NCBI RefSeq assembly: GCF_000473065.1
Contig: NZ_AXAZ01000027.1
Location: 1 to 64,000, forward strand
Direction: 5' to 3'
Length of the DNA: 64,000 nt
Source of the DNA: Bradyrhizobium sp. WSM1743
Lineage (GTDB): Bacteria > Pseudomonadota > Alphaproteobacteria > Rhizobiales > Xanthobacteraceae
The position numbers and the translations under genes were made by a program. The notes beneath the pieces were generated by a model. It was not told the origin of the DNA, made no database searches, and was given only the letters and a program-made list of their open reading frames with translations. Of the stretch, positions 56,030 through 64,000 are shown piece by piece. Every line of letters begins with the position of its first letter. The first letter of the stretch is position 1.

Positions 56030-56644
56030 TTATTTGCCGAGGACCATCTCCTCGACCTCGCGGAGTTGCTCCTTGCCGAAGAACATCTCGTTGCCGACGA
56101 AGAAAGTCGGCGAGCCGAACGCGCCGCGGGCAACCGCCTCGTCGGTGTTCTTGATCAGCCTGCTCTTCACGTCGGGTTCCCCGGCCCGGGCGAACAGTTT
56201 TTGCGCATCGAGGCCGGAGGACTCCAGCGCCTTCGCCGCGATTTCAGGATCGTCCATCTTCTTCGGCTCGCGCCACATGTGGTGGAAGGCGGCCTCGACA
56301 TATTTTTCGAAGACGCCCTCGAGCTGCGCCGCGATTGCCGCGCGCATCAAGTTCAGCGTGTTGACGGGAAAATGCGGATTCCAGACATAGGGCTGGACAT
56401 GGAAGCGCTTGATGAAGCGCTCGGTCTCAATCGCCTGGAACTCGCGCTTGTTCTTGATGCCGGCCAGCGTCTCGGCCGGCGACTTGTTGTTGGTCGCCTT
56501 GAAGATGCCGCCGAGCAGGATCGGCACATATTCGAACTTGACGCCGATCCGCTGCTCGATCGCCGGAATCGCCAGATGGCTGAGATAGGCGTTCGGGCTG
56601 CCGAAATCGAAAAGAAATTGCGGGGCGGTGCGGGTCAATATCAT
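56030..56644 (-). CDS. DsbA-fold isomerase (2-hydroxychromene-2-carboxylate isomerase family)
   Basis: A 204-residue thioredoxin-fold protein of the kappa-GST/HCCA-isomerase group. It starts QFLFDFGSPNAYLSHLAIPA (Ser in place of the redox Cys), with RFHVQPYVWNPHFPVNTL and GAFGSPTFFVGNEMFFGKEQ (cis-Pro loop). Family members isomerise 2-hydroxychromene-2-carboxylate using glutathione; whether that is the substrate here is unknown. ATG 56644 is chosen over a longer frame with no family similarity. Confidence 0.88.
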   Translation of the reverse strand: MILTRTAPQFLFDFGSPNAYLSHLAIPAIEQRIGVKFEYVPILLGGIFKATNNKSPAETLAGIKNKREFQAIETERFIKRFHVQPYVWNPHFPVNTLNLMRAAIAAQLEGVFEKYVEAAFHHMWREPKKMDDPEIAAKALESSGLDAQKLFARAGEPDVKSRLIKNTDEAVARGAFGSPTFFVGNEMFFGKEQLREVEEMVLGK

Positions 56645-56728
56645 TCTCCCTGACGTCGCTTTTCGACCATTGTGGCGCAGGCCGCGCCACAGGTCCACCG
56701 TTTAATGATGGTCATAATACTTTGAGGA

Positions 56729-58078
56729 TCAGATCAGACGCCGGATCGCCTGCTTGCGCCACACCAGGAGGTAATAGCCCATCTGCAAGACGAACATGGC
56801 GCAGAACACGATCGGGTAGGCAGCCCATATCCCCTCGAAGCCGATCGCGCGGCTCAGGATCACCGCGGCCGGCAGCTCGATCGCGACAATCGCGAAGATC
56901 GACAGCAGCATCGGCGTGAAAGCGACGCCGGCCGCGCGCATTGCACCGGAAAACACCGTGGCGAGGCCGAAAGGCACCGAGCTCCACAAGGCGATGTAAA
57001 GCAGCCCTTTCGCCAGATCGAGCACGGCGCCGTCGGTGATGAAGAGGCCCAGCACCGCGCGCGGTGCCAGGTAAATCAGCGCCACCAGCCCCCCGGTCAG
57101 AACGAGATTGAACGCAAGGCCGGTGCGCACGATGCCATCGAGCCGCGCCCGGTCGCCGCCGCCGATGGCCTGCGCACCGAGGATCGAGACCGCGATCGAA
57201 ATCGACATCGCCGTGAACTGCGTATAGCCCATCACCTGATTGACGGCACCATAGGCGGCCGTAGCGTTTGAGCCGAAGCCGTTGACGAGGCCGAGGAGCA
57301 CCAGCTCGGCAATCGCCATCACCACCATGCCGATCGCGCTCGGCAGGCCGATGCCGAGGATCTTTCCGAGCACGGCGCCGTTCAGCTGCAGGTGACGCAG
57401 CAGCGCCGCGTCCGGCGCGAGCGCGTGCTTCCCCCGCAGCAGATAGACGGCCAACATGATCAGCGTGAGCGTGTTCGAGATCGCGGCCGCCCATGCCGGA
57501 CCGGTAATGCCGGCCGCCGGCAATCCGAAGCATCCGCGGATCAGCAATGGCGTCAGGATCAGGCCGATCGCTGCCGACAACGCCAGCGCCAGCAGCGGCG
57601 TCATTGTGTCACCGATGCCGCGGATCATCGCGGTCATCAGCAGGAAGACGAAGCCGAGCGGCATGGTCAGCAGCATGATGCGCGCATAGGCGCTGGCCTC
57701 ATCGAGAATGTCCGCGGGCGTGGCGAGCGCGATCATCAATTGCCGGCTGAAGAGCCCGCCAATCAGTGCAACCGAAGTCGATAGCAGCAGGCCGACTGCG
57801 AGCGTCGTACCCACGATGATCTTGATCCGGCCGTGGTCGCCCGCACCAAACGCTTGCCCAATCAGCACGGTGGCGCCGGTGCTCAGGCCCATGACGAAGG
57901 CGAACAGGAAGAACATCACCGGGAAGAACGCCGACACCGCAGCCAGCGCGTCGACGCCGAGCATCTGGCCAAGAAAGACGTTGCTGACAGTGCCGAACAG
58001 CGATTGCAGGGCGTTGCTCAGTATCAAGGGAGCAAGGAAGCGGAGGAATGTGGTCCAGAGCGGTTTTGCGGCGGACAT
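56729..58078 (-). CDS. MATE-family efflux transporter
   Basis: A 449-residue inner-membrane drug/cation antiporter with 12 helices in two six-helix halves. FLAPLILSNALQSLFGTVSN opens the first half and IGLPSAIGMVVMAIAELVLL the second. FVMGLSTGATVLIGQAFGAGD and AISIAVSILGAQAIGGGDRA (read as MSISIAVSILGAQAIGGGDR in the second half) are the conserved repeats. The substrate cannot be told. ATG 58078 follows AAAGG at about seven bases; ATG 58093 is possible. The GGAGG-like region of DUF2239 ends 89 bases upstream. Confidence 0.92.
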   Translation of the reverse strand: MSAAKPLWTTFLRFLAPLILSNALQSLFGTVSNVFLGQMLGVDALAAVSAFFPVMFFLFAFVMGLSTGATVLIGQAFGAGDHGRIKIIVGTTLAVGLLLSTSVALIGGLFSRQLMIALATPADILDEASAYARIMLLTMPLGFVFLLMTAMIRGIGDTMTPLLALALSAAIGLILTPLLIRGCFGLPAAGITGPAWAAAISNTLTLIMLAVYLLRGKHALAPDAALLRHLQLNGAVLGKILGIGLPSAIGMVVMAIAELVLLGLVNGFGSNATAAYGAVNQVMGYTQFTAMSISIAVSILGAQAIGGGDRARLDGIVRTGLAFNLVLTGGLVALIYLAPRAVLGLFITDGAVLDLAKGLLYIALWSSVPFGLATVFSGAMRAAGVAFTPMLLSIFAIVAIELPAAVILSRAIGFEGIWAAYPIVFCAMFVLQMGYYLLVWRKQAIRRLI

Positions 58079-58166
58079 GGATTGGCCTTTCATCAGGGCG
58101 TGCGAAGCCGTTGCCGCGCAATGCGCGGCTCGGCCGTCGATGGGGTTGTGAGGAGCGGTGCGCGGT

Positions 58167-58760
58167 TTACGCGCGGTCACTGTAGGCGAGCTTGACGATG
58201 TGGTCGCGGATATCGGTCGGCCAGTCCGCGATCAGCCCGGTGAAGCGCCGCCGGTCGTCTGCGAACAGCGCGCGCGAGGCTTCCTCGAACTGCGGCAGGT
58301 TGCCGGCCATGGTCGACATGAAGTGATAGGCCGCATCGCGCGCCTGGCGCTCGCGGTCCTTGTCGCCGCTCGCGCGCCTGGCCTCGTCGACGAGCTTGCG
58401 CAGCGCGACCGAGGCGCCGCCCGCCTGCGCGTTGAGCCATTCCCAGTGCCGCGGCAGCAAGGTCACCTCGCGCGCGACCACGCCGAGTTTCGGCCTGCCG
58501 CGCCCGCGCGGCTCTGCGGGTGCTTCAGCTGCCTCACTCGGCGGGGCAAGCTTCGCCAGCCGCGCCAGCACCTCGCGGTCGTCACCGCGCAGGTCGAAAT
58601 CGATCGATCGGCCCGTCCCGTCGTCAAAGATGATGATCGGCTGGTCCAGCGGCTGCGTGGCACGCTTGACGGCAAGCGCGACATCGCCTGCCGTGCCGGA
58701 GGCCAGCCGGCGCTGGCCGATGAAGGCTGTGTAGGTCCCTTGCATTGGAATCATTGCCAT
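58167..58760 (-). CDS. DUF2239 family protein
   Basis: A 197-residue predicted cytoplasmic protein of unknown function. Signatures are YTAFIGQRRLASGTAGDVAL, IIFDDGTGRSIDFDLRG, RGRGRPKLGVVAREVTLLPR, HWEWLNAQAGGASVALRKLV and the C-terminal FTGLIADWPTDIRDHIVKLA. These match the DUF2239 family. An Arg/Gly/Pro stretch (PRGRGRPKLG) is in the middle and may contact nucleic acid. A palindromic operator-like site lies upstream. Confidence 0.85.
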   Translation of the reverse strand: MAMIPMQGTYTAFIGQRRLASGTAGDVALAVKRATQPLDQPIIIFDDGTGRSIDFDLRGDDREVLARLAKLAPPSEAAEAPAEPRGRGRPKLGVVAREVTLLPRHWEWLNAQAGGASVALRKLVDEARRASGDKDRERQARDAAYHFMSTMAGNLPQFEEASRALFADDRRRFTGLIADWPTDIRDHIVKLAYSDRA

Positions 58761-58782
58761 ATTGATCGTGCTGGCAGCTTAA

Positions 58783-58819
58783 TACCCGGGTAAATTCCCT
58801 GCGTCAATATACCCGGATG
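58783..58819. promoter_or_regulatory. Operator-like palindrome TACCCGGGTA with a second half-match
   Basis: TACCCGGGTA (58783-58792) is a perfect 10-base palindrome in the divergent gap between DUF2239 and the GST gene. A second, TACCCGGATG (58810-58819), follows at 27-base spacing. Such pairs often bind TetR- or MarR-type dimers. No regulator gene is adjacent. Confidence 0.5.
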
Positions 58820-58911
58820 AAAATATCTGCAGCAACGGCTCGACAATGTGTTTCCGTGCTGGCACGAACGGCGCGGCTGATCGACCACGCCCAATCCTTG
58901 AGGACCCCGCG

Positions 58912-59577
58912 ATGCTGACCGTTCACCACCTCAACAATTCCCGCTCGCAGCGCGTGCTGTGGCTGCTCGAGGAGTTGGGCGTTCCTTACGAGATCGTGCG
59001 CTATCAGCGCCAGCCGGACATGCGCGCGCCCAAGGAGCTGCGCGCGATCCATCCGCTCGGCAAGTCGCCCGTCATCACCGACAACGGCAACACCATCGCC
59101 GAGTCAGGCGCGATCATCGAATATCTCATCGCCACCTATGGCAACGGCCGGCTGATCCCGCCGCCTGACACGCCGGAGCGGCTGCGCTACACCTATTGGC
59201 TGCACTATGCAGAAGGATCCGCGATGCAGCCGCTGCTGCTCAAGCTGCTGTTCACGCTGATGCCGAAGCGCGCGCCGGCACTGCTGCGCCCGCTGGTTCG
59301 CAAGGTCTGCAATCAGGCGCTGACCGCGCTGGTCAATCCGCAACTCAAGCAGCACATGGACTATTGGGAAGGCGAGCTTGCCAAGAGCGAATGGTTCGCC
59401 GGCAGGGACTTCACCGCGGCCGATATCCAGATGAGCTTTCCGCTGGAAGCAGCCCAAGCGCGCGGCGGGCTCGAGCAGGGCCATCCCAAGGCGATGGCGT
59501 TCCTGGAGCGTATCCATGCGAGGCCGGCGTATGCGCGCGCGTTGGAGAAGGGCGGGCCCTATCAGGTCGGGCGATAG
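58912..59577 (+). CDS. Glutathione S-transferase
   Basis: A 221-residue GST. The thioredoxin-like N-terminal domain has HHLNNSRSQRVLWLLEELG (catalytic Ser near residue 11), KSPVITDNG and AESGAIIEYLIATYG (glutathione-binding Glu-Ser). The helical C-terminal domain has WFAGRDFTAADIQMSFPLEA. It conjugates glutathione to electrophiles or acts as a peroxidase. I start at MLTVHHLNNS, with GAGGACCCCGCG before it. It diverges from DUF2239. Confidence 0.93.
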   Translation: MLTVHHLNNSRSQRVLWLLEELGVPYEIVRYQRQPDMRAPKELRAIHPLGKSPVITDNGNTIAESGAIIEYLIATYGNGRLIPPPDTPERLRYTYWLHYAEGSAMQPLLLKLLFTLMPKRAPALLRPLVRKVCNQALTALVNPQLKQHMDYWEGELAKSEWFAGRDFTAADIQMSFPLEAAQARGGLEQGHPKAMAFLERIHARPAYARALEKGGPYQVGR

Positions 59578-59587
59578 TTTTTTCACT

Positions 59588-59686
59588 GTCATTCCGGGGC
59601 GCCCGAAGGGCGAACCCGGAATCTCGAGATTCTTCGGTGCGCAATTGCGCACCATAGTTCGGTGCTACGCACCGTCCCGGGATGAC
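59588..59686. repeat. GTCATTCCGGGG...CCCGGGATGAC repeat with 18-base palindrome
   Basis: Same family as 18561. It includes GGTGCGCAATTGCGCACC at 59635-59652, identical to that at 30725-30742, followed in both by CATAGTTCG. It lies between convergent genes. Confidence 0.85.
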
Positions 59687-59774
59687 AATTGAAAACTAAA
59701 TCCGCGTGCAATACGTGTCCGCGCGTCTCCGCCACGGCAAGCCGGCGCGCTGTCGCCATGCAGAGAAAAACGGG

Positions 59775-61529
59775 CTACTGCCCCGCCGCCTCCGCGCCGC
59801 GCGTGCGCGGATCGGCCGCGCCGAGCGGTCCGTTCGGCGTCACGAGAATCGAATTGGCCGATGTCTGTCCCATCGGCTCGACGACGAGGTGCCCCATCGT
59901 CTTCAGCTCGAGCAGCACGTCGTCGGGAAAGCCGCGCTCGACGCGCACTTCATCCGGCAACCATTGATGATGCAGCCGCGGCGCTGCGACGGCCGCCGCA
60001 ACATCCATCTTGTAGTCGAGGACGTTCACGATCACCTGGAGCACAGTCGAGATGATGCGGCTGCCACCGGGCGAGCCCGTTACCAGAACCGGCTTGCCGT
60101 CCCGCAGCACGATGGTCGGGGACATCGACGAGAGCGGCCGTTTGCCGGGTCCGGGCAGGTTTGCCTCGAAGCCGACGAGGCCATAGGCGTTGGAGGCGCC
60201 CACTGCCGCGGTGAAGTCGTCGAGCTCGTTGTTGAGCAGCACGCCGGTGCCGTCGGCGACCAGGCCGATGCCATAGCTGAAGTTCAGCGTGTAAGTGTTG
60301 CTGACGGCGTTGCCGCGGGCATCGACGACGGAAAAATGTGTGGTGTTGCTGCCCTCACGCGGTGCGGCAGACGCGGACACGAGCTCCTTCGACGGCGTGG
60401 CGCGTTCGGCAGAAATGCCCGCGCGCAGCTTGGCGGCGTAGTCCTTTGCGATGAGCGTCTCGATCGGCGCGTTGACGAAGGCGGGGTCGCCGAGATAGCG
60501 CGCGCGGTCGGCATAGGCGCGCTTCATGGCCTCGATCAGGAGATGCAGCGATGCCGGCGATTCCTGCTTCAGATCGGCGAGCTGAAAGCCTTCGAGGATG
60601 TTGAGCGTCTCGACCAGCACCACGCCGCCGGACGACGGCAGCGGCATCGAGACGATGTCATAGCCGCGATATGTGCCACGCACCGGCGCGCGGATGACCG
60701 GCTGATAGGCCTTGAGGTCGGCCGGCGTCATGATCCCGCCGGCGTCGGTCACGGCCTTGGCGAGCTTCTCCGCGACCGGCCCCTCATAGAAGCCGCGCGG
60801 CCCCAGTGCGGCGACGGCCGACAGCGTTTCGGCGAGATCGCCCTGCACCAGCCGGTCGCCTTCGCCCAGCGGCGTGCCATCGGACCGCGAGAAGATCTTG
60901 GCCGAGGAAGGCCAGCGTGCCAGCCGCTGGTGCCAGCTCGGCAGCGTATCGGCTATGTCGTCGCTGACGGTGAAGCCATCGCGGGCGAGCGCGATGGCGG
61001 GTGCGAGCAGTTGCGCCAGCGTGAACTGGCCCGAACCGTATTTGTCCAATGCCAGCGCGAGGCCGGCGACCGTGCCGGGCACGCCGATGCCGAGCGCGGA
61101 ATCGCGTGACTTCGTCGCGTCAGGCTTGCCATCGGCGCCGAGGAATATCTGCGGTGTGGTCGCGGCCGGCGCGGTCTCGCGATAGTCGATCGTGGTATCT
61201 TCATTGCGATCGGCGGAATGAATCACCATGAAGCCGCCGCCGCCGATATTGCCGGCGCGTGGATAGGTCACCGCCATCGCAAAGCCGGTCGCGACCGCAG
61301 CGTCGACCGCATTGCCGCCGCGCCGCAGGATGTCGGCGCCGATCTGCGCGGAGATCTTCTCCTGCGCCACCACCATGCCGTGCTCGGCGGCGACGGCGCG
61401 CACCATGTCGCGTGCGGGCGGGACATAGCCCCGCCGCGCATCCTGAGCGGCCGCGGGAGCGAGGCCAAGCGCCAGAGTGGCAATGAAGGCGAAGAATGTC
61501 CGCCGTGTCGAATATGATGACATCATCAA
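59775..61529 (-). CDS. ggt: Gamma-glutamyltransferase (glutathione hydrolase precursor)
   Basis: Ggt cleaves glutathione and transfers the gamma-glutamyl group, in the periplasm. A signal peptide (FFAFIATLALGLAPAAA) leads to a proenzyme that cuts itself at the Thr of SNTTHFSVVD near residue 393, making the small subunit. FAMAVTYPRAGNIGGGGFMV and MSPTIVLRDGKPVLVTGSPG (the GG motif region) are family signatures. At 584 residues it has normal length. It diverges from the MFS gene. Confidence 0.95.
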   Translation of the reverse strand: MMMSSYSTRRTFFAFIATLALGLAPAAAQDARRGYVPPARDMVRAVAAEHGMVVAQEKISAQIGADILRRGGNAVDAAVATGFAMAVTYPRAGNIGGGGFMVIHSADRNEDTTIDYRETAPAATTPQIFLGADGKPDATKSRDSALGIGVPGTVAGLALALDKYGSGQFTLAQLLAPAIALARDGFTVSDDIADTLPSWHQRLARWPSSAKIFSRSDGTPLGEGDRLVQGDLAETLSAVAALGPRGFYEGPVAEKLAKAVTDAGGIMTPADLKAYQPVIRAPVRGTYRGYDIVSMPLPSSGGVVLVETLNILEGFQLADLKQESPASLHLLIEAMKRAYADRARYLGDPAFVNAPIETLIAKDYAAKLRAGISAERATPSKELVSASAAPREGSNTTHFSVVDARGNAVSNTYTLNFSYGIGLVADGTGVLLNNELDDFTAAVGASNAYGLVGFEANLPGPGKRPLSSMSPTIVLRDGKPVLVTGSPGGSRIISTVLQVIVNVLDYKMDVAAAVAAPRLHHQWLPDEVRVERGFPDDVLLELKTMGHLVVEPMGQTSANSILVTPNGPLGAADPRTRGAEAAGQ

Positions 61530-61626
61530 ATTTCCGCCGCGGCCTCGGGCCAGTTCACACGTCTCGCTGCAATGCTATACGGTTTGCTCCAGGAGAGGCA
61601 AAACTGTTCGTGATGAGGGCTGTGTG

Positions 61627-63012
61627 ATGACGACGATCGCCCCGGATGTGCGCATGGCCAGCGCGCAGCGGATTTACCCGCCGCGCGTCGCTGTCGTCAG
61701 CTGGATCTTCTTCGATTGGGCCGCGCAGCCCTATTTCACGCTGATCACGACCTTCGTGTTCGCGCCCTATTTCGCGACCAGCGTTGCGCCAAATCCCGCC
61801 ACTGGCCAGTCGCTATGGGGCGTTGCGATGGCCGCGGCGGGCCTTGCGATCGCGCTGCTGTCGCCAGTGCTGGGGGCCATCGCCGATGCGGCTGGCCGCA
61901 GGAAGCCATGGATCGCGGGCTTCGGCGCGGTGCTGGTGCTGGCGTCATGCACGCTCTGGATCGGCAAACCCGGCGATTACGCCATCGTTCCGACCTTGCT
62001 TACCGCGGTCGCGCTCGCCAGCGTTGGTGCGGAATTCGCCACCGTCTTCAACAATGCGATGATGCCGACCCTGGTGCCGCCGGAACGGATCGGCCGGCTC
62101 TCCGGCACTGGCTGGGCCACGGGCTACATTGGTGGCATCGTCAGCCTGATCATCGTGCTAGGCTTGCTCGCTGCCAATCCCGAGACCGGCCGCACGCTGC
62201 TCGGCTTCACGCCATTGTTCGGGCTCGATCCGGTCACGCATCAAGGCGACCGTGCCGCCGGCCCGCTGACCGGGCTGTGGTTCATCATCTTCGTGGCGCC
62301 GATGTTCCTGTTCACGCCGGATTATCCGGCGAAGCGCCCGTTGCGCGAGGCGCTGCGGGAGGGCCTGTGGGAGCTCAAGCAGTCGATCAAAGGTTTGCCC
62401 AAGCAGAAGTCGCTCGCGGCGTTCCTGCTCGCCAACATGATCTACACCGATGGTCTGGTGTCGCTGTTCGCGTTTGGCGGCATCTATGCCGCAGGTACGT
62501 TCGGCTGGCACACGATCCAGATCGGCACGTTCGGCATCATGCTCGCGATCGCCGGCGCATTCGGCGCATGGTCCGGCGGCAAGCTCGATGATCGTCTCGG
62601 ACCGAAGCGCGTCATCGCCGGCAGCCTGCTGGTCCTGCTGCTGTCGCTGGCGGCGATCCTGCTGGTCGATAAGGATGCGATCTTCTTCATCAAGGTCGCG
62701 CCGCCGCAAGCAGGCGCTCCCCTGTTCTCGAGCGCGGCGGAGCGCGCCTATCTCGTACTGGGTTGCTTGATCGGTGCGGCCGGCGGCCCGCTACAGGCCG
62801 CCTCCCGCACGCTGTTGATCCACCTCGCACCGAACGATCGCATCGCGCAGTATTTTGGCCTGTTCGCATTGACCGGGAAGGTGACGTCTTTCGTCGGACC
62901 ACTTTTGATCGGCATGATCACCGCGGTGACCGCGAGCCAGAAGGCCGGCATGGCCGTGCTGGTGGTGTTCTTCGTCGCGGGACTGGGCCTGTTGATGCGG
63001 GTGCGGGATTAA
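61627..63012 (+). CDS. MFS transporter, Atg22/UMF1-like
   Basis: A 461-residue inner-membrane transporter of about 12 helices. It starts WIFFDWAAQPYFTLITTFVF, the UMF1/Atg22 signature, then LGAIADAAGRRKPWIAGFG and a long central loop with KQSIKGLPKQKSLAAFLLAN. Atg22 exports amino acids from the yeast vacuole; the bacterial substrate is unknown. ATG 61627 was chosen; the upstream frame overlaps the divergent ggt gene. A short palindromic repeat follows the stop. Confidence 0.88.
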   Translation: MTTIAPDVRMASAQRIYPPRVAVVSWIFFDWAAQPYFTLITTFVFAPYFATSVAPNPATGQSLWGVAMAAAGLAIALLSPVLGAIADAAGRRKPWIAGFGAVLVLASCTLWIGKPGDYAIVPTLLTAVALASVGAEFATVFNNAMMPTLVPPERIGRLSGTGWATGYIGGIVSLIIVLGLLAANPETGRTLLGFTPLFGLDPVTHQGDRAAGPLTGLWFIIFVAPMFLFTPDYPAKRPLREALREGLWELKQSIKGLPKQKSLAAFLLANMIYTDGLVSLFAFGGIYAAGTFGWHTIQIGTFGIMLAIAGAFGAWSGGKLDDRLGPKRVIAGSLLVLLLSLAAILLVDKDAIFFIKVAPPQAGAPLFSSAAERAYLVLGCLIGAAGGPLQAASRTLLIHLAPNDRIAQYFGLFALTGKVTSFVGPLLIGMITAVTASQKAGMAVLVVFFVAGLGLLMRVRD

Positions 63013-63022
63013 AATCCCGACC

Positions 63023-63060
63023 GTCATTCCGGGGCATCGCTACGCGCGCCCCGGAATGAC
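63023..63060. repeat. Compact GTCATTCCGGGG...CCCCGGAATGAC repeat (bidirectional terminator-like)
   Basis: Only the outer arms remain: GTCATTCCGGGGCATCG and CGCGCGCCCCGGAATGAC, a 38-base hairpin. It lies between the convergent MFS and purH genes. Confidence 0.85.
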
Positions 63061-63067
63061 AGCAACT

Positions 63068-64000
63068 TCAGTGCCTGAAATGCCGCGTTCCCGTGAACAC
63101 CATGGCGATGCCGTGCTCGTCGGCGGCCTTGATCACCTCGTCGTCACGCATGGAGCCGCCGGGCTGCACCACGGCGGTGGCGCCGGCCTCGATGCAGGCG
63201 AGCATGCCGTCGGCGAACGGGAAGAACGCATCCGAGGCCACCACCGAGCCCTTGGTGAGCGGCTCGGCGAGCTTCAGCTCGGCAGCGGCATCCTGGGCCT
63301 TGCGTGCCGCGATCCGGGCTGAATCCACCCGGCTCATCTGGCCCGCGCCGATACCGACGGTGGCGAGATCCTTGGCGTAGATGATGGTGTTGGACTTGAC
63401 GTGCTTTGCCACCCGGAATGCGAATTTGAGGTCACGCATTTCCGCATCCGTCGGCGCGCGCTTGGTCACGACCTTGAAGGTCATGTCGTCGACCACGGCG
63501 TTGTCGCGGCTCTGCACCAGCAGGCCGCCGGCCACCGTCTTGGCGGTGAGGCCCGGCGCACGCGGATCGGGCAGGCTGCCGGCGAGCAGCAGGCGCAGGT
63601 TCTTCTTGCCGCCGATGATGGCGATCGCCTCCTCGGTGGCATCGGGCGCGATGATCACCTCGGTGAAGATCTTGGTGATCTCGCGCGCGGTGTCGGCATC
63701 GAGCGCGCGGTTCATCGCAATGATGCCGCCGAATGCGGACGTGGAGTCGCAGGCCAGCGCCTTGCGATAAGCCTCGACGAGGCTGGCGCCCTCCGCGACG
63801 CCGCAGGGGTTGGCGTGCTTGACGATGACGCAGGCCGCCGTGCGCTTGGCGTCGAACTCGCCGATGCACTCATAGGCTGCATCGGTGTCGTTGATGTTGT
63901 TGTAGGAGAGCTCCTTGCCCTGCAGCTGCCGCGCGGTGGAGACGCCGGGGCGTTTGTCCGGCGTCGAATAGAACGCCGCGGTCTGGTGCGGGTTCTCGCC
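63068..64000 (-). CDS. purH: Bifunctional AICAR transformylase / IMP cyclohydrolase PurH, C-terminal part (5' end outside the window)
   Basis: PurH makes the last two steps of IMP synthesis. The window holds its last 310 residues, most of the AICAR transformylase domain. It opens at GENPHQTAAFYSTPDKRPG, then GKELSYNNINDTDAAYECI. The active-site Lys-His pair is in VIVKHANPCGVAEG, and FPFADGMLACIEAGATAVVQ with the final RDDEVIKAADEHGIAMVFTG follows. The frame is open from 64000 to the stop without interruption, although its first internal ATG is at 63715. The IMP cyclohydrolase domain and the start lie beyond the right edge. Confidence 0.95.
   Translation of the reverse strand, partial: GENPHQTAAFYSTPDKRPGVSTARQLQGKELSYNNINDTDAAYECIGEFDAKRTAACVIVKHANPCGVAEGASLVEAYRKALACDSTSAFGGIIAMNRALDADTAREITKIFTEVIIAPDATEEAIAIIGGKKNLRLLLAGSLPDPRAPGLTAKTVAGGLLVQSRDNAVVDDMTFKVVTKRAPTDAEMRDLKFAFRVAKHVKSNTIIYAKDLATVGIGAGQMSRVDSARIAARKAQDAAAELKLAEPLTKGSVVASDAFFPFADGMLACIEAGATAVVQPGGSMRDDEVIKAADEHGIAMVFTGTRHFRH

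Overview
This window reads as core chromosome of a high-GC alphaproteobacterium, most likely Bradyrhizobium or a close relative in the Nitrobacteraceae. The evidence is the protein sequences, the gene order secB-dnaQ-coaE-maf-ppsR / hemJ-rho-mnmE-mnmG-rsmG-parA-parB-holA-lptE-leuS, two tandem glnK-amtB pairs, and many intergenic palindromes of the kind common in that group. The calls come from reading the sequence, not from database searches.

Layout. 0-7 kb: the start of an IS5-type transposase at the left edge, then an acetyltransferase, a DUF2585 membrane protein and hslU, an unassigned polytopic membrane protein, and a leftward smr-mltA-Tim44 operon. 7-24 kb: the replication and segregation region. 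secB faces the leftward operon dnaQ, coaE, maf, ppsR. A 460-bp gap (10.56-11.02 kb) holds DnaA-box-like 9-mers, an AT-rich dyad and a CtrA-like box, and is my candidate for the chromosomal origin. Genes diverge from it: hemJ, rho, mnmE, mnmG, rsmG, parA and parB run rightward. Four canonical parS sites and one variant lie between mnmE and rsmG. holA, lptE and leuS then run leftward.

24-36 kb: two diguanylate cyclases, a PLP-homeostasis protein, a decayed hydratase pseudogene beside an L,D-transpeptidase, an OmpR-type regulator with a stand-alone cyclic-nucleotide-binding protein, xthA, lolA, and an aminotransferase-ftsK operon preceded by a perfect CtrA-type box. 36-43 kb: a GFA protein and the glnK-amtB-glnK-amtB cluster for ammonium uptake and nitrogen sensing, with a sigma-54-like promoter before the second pair.

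43-64 kb: a mixture of metabolism and envelope genes. These are a thioesterase, a UbiH-type hydroxylase, a Trm112-like protein, a PepSY/cytochrome b561 pair, an MHYT-GGDEF-EAL protein, a LON-domain protein, a thioredoxin/TPR co-chaperone, tRNA-Gly(GCC), an epimerase, a sorbosone-dehydrogenase-like protein with a diheme cytochrome c, a PanE-like reductase, a DsbA-fold isomerase, a MATE transporter, DUF2239, a GST, gamma-glutamyltransferase, an Atg22-like MFS protein, and the C-terminal part of purH at the right edge.

I found no CRISPR array, prophage, secretion cluster or recognisable defence system. The most interesting signals are regulatory and architectural: the candidate oriC, the parS cluster with one site holding the rsmG start codon, the CtrA box upstream of ftsK, the palindromic repeats (one inside the parAB operon), and the hydratase pseudogene.
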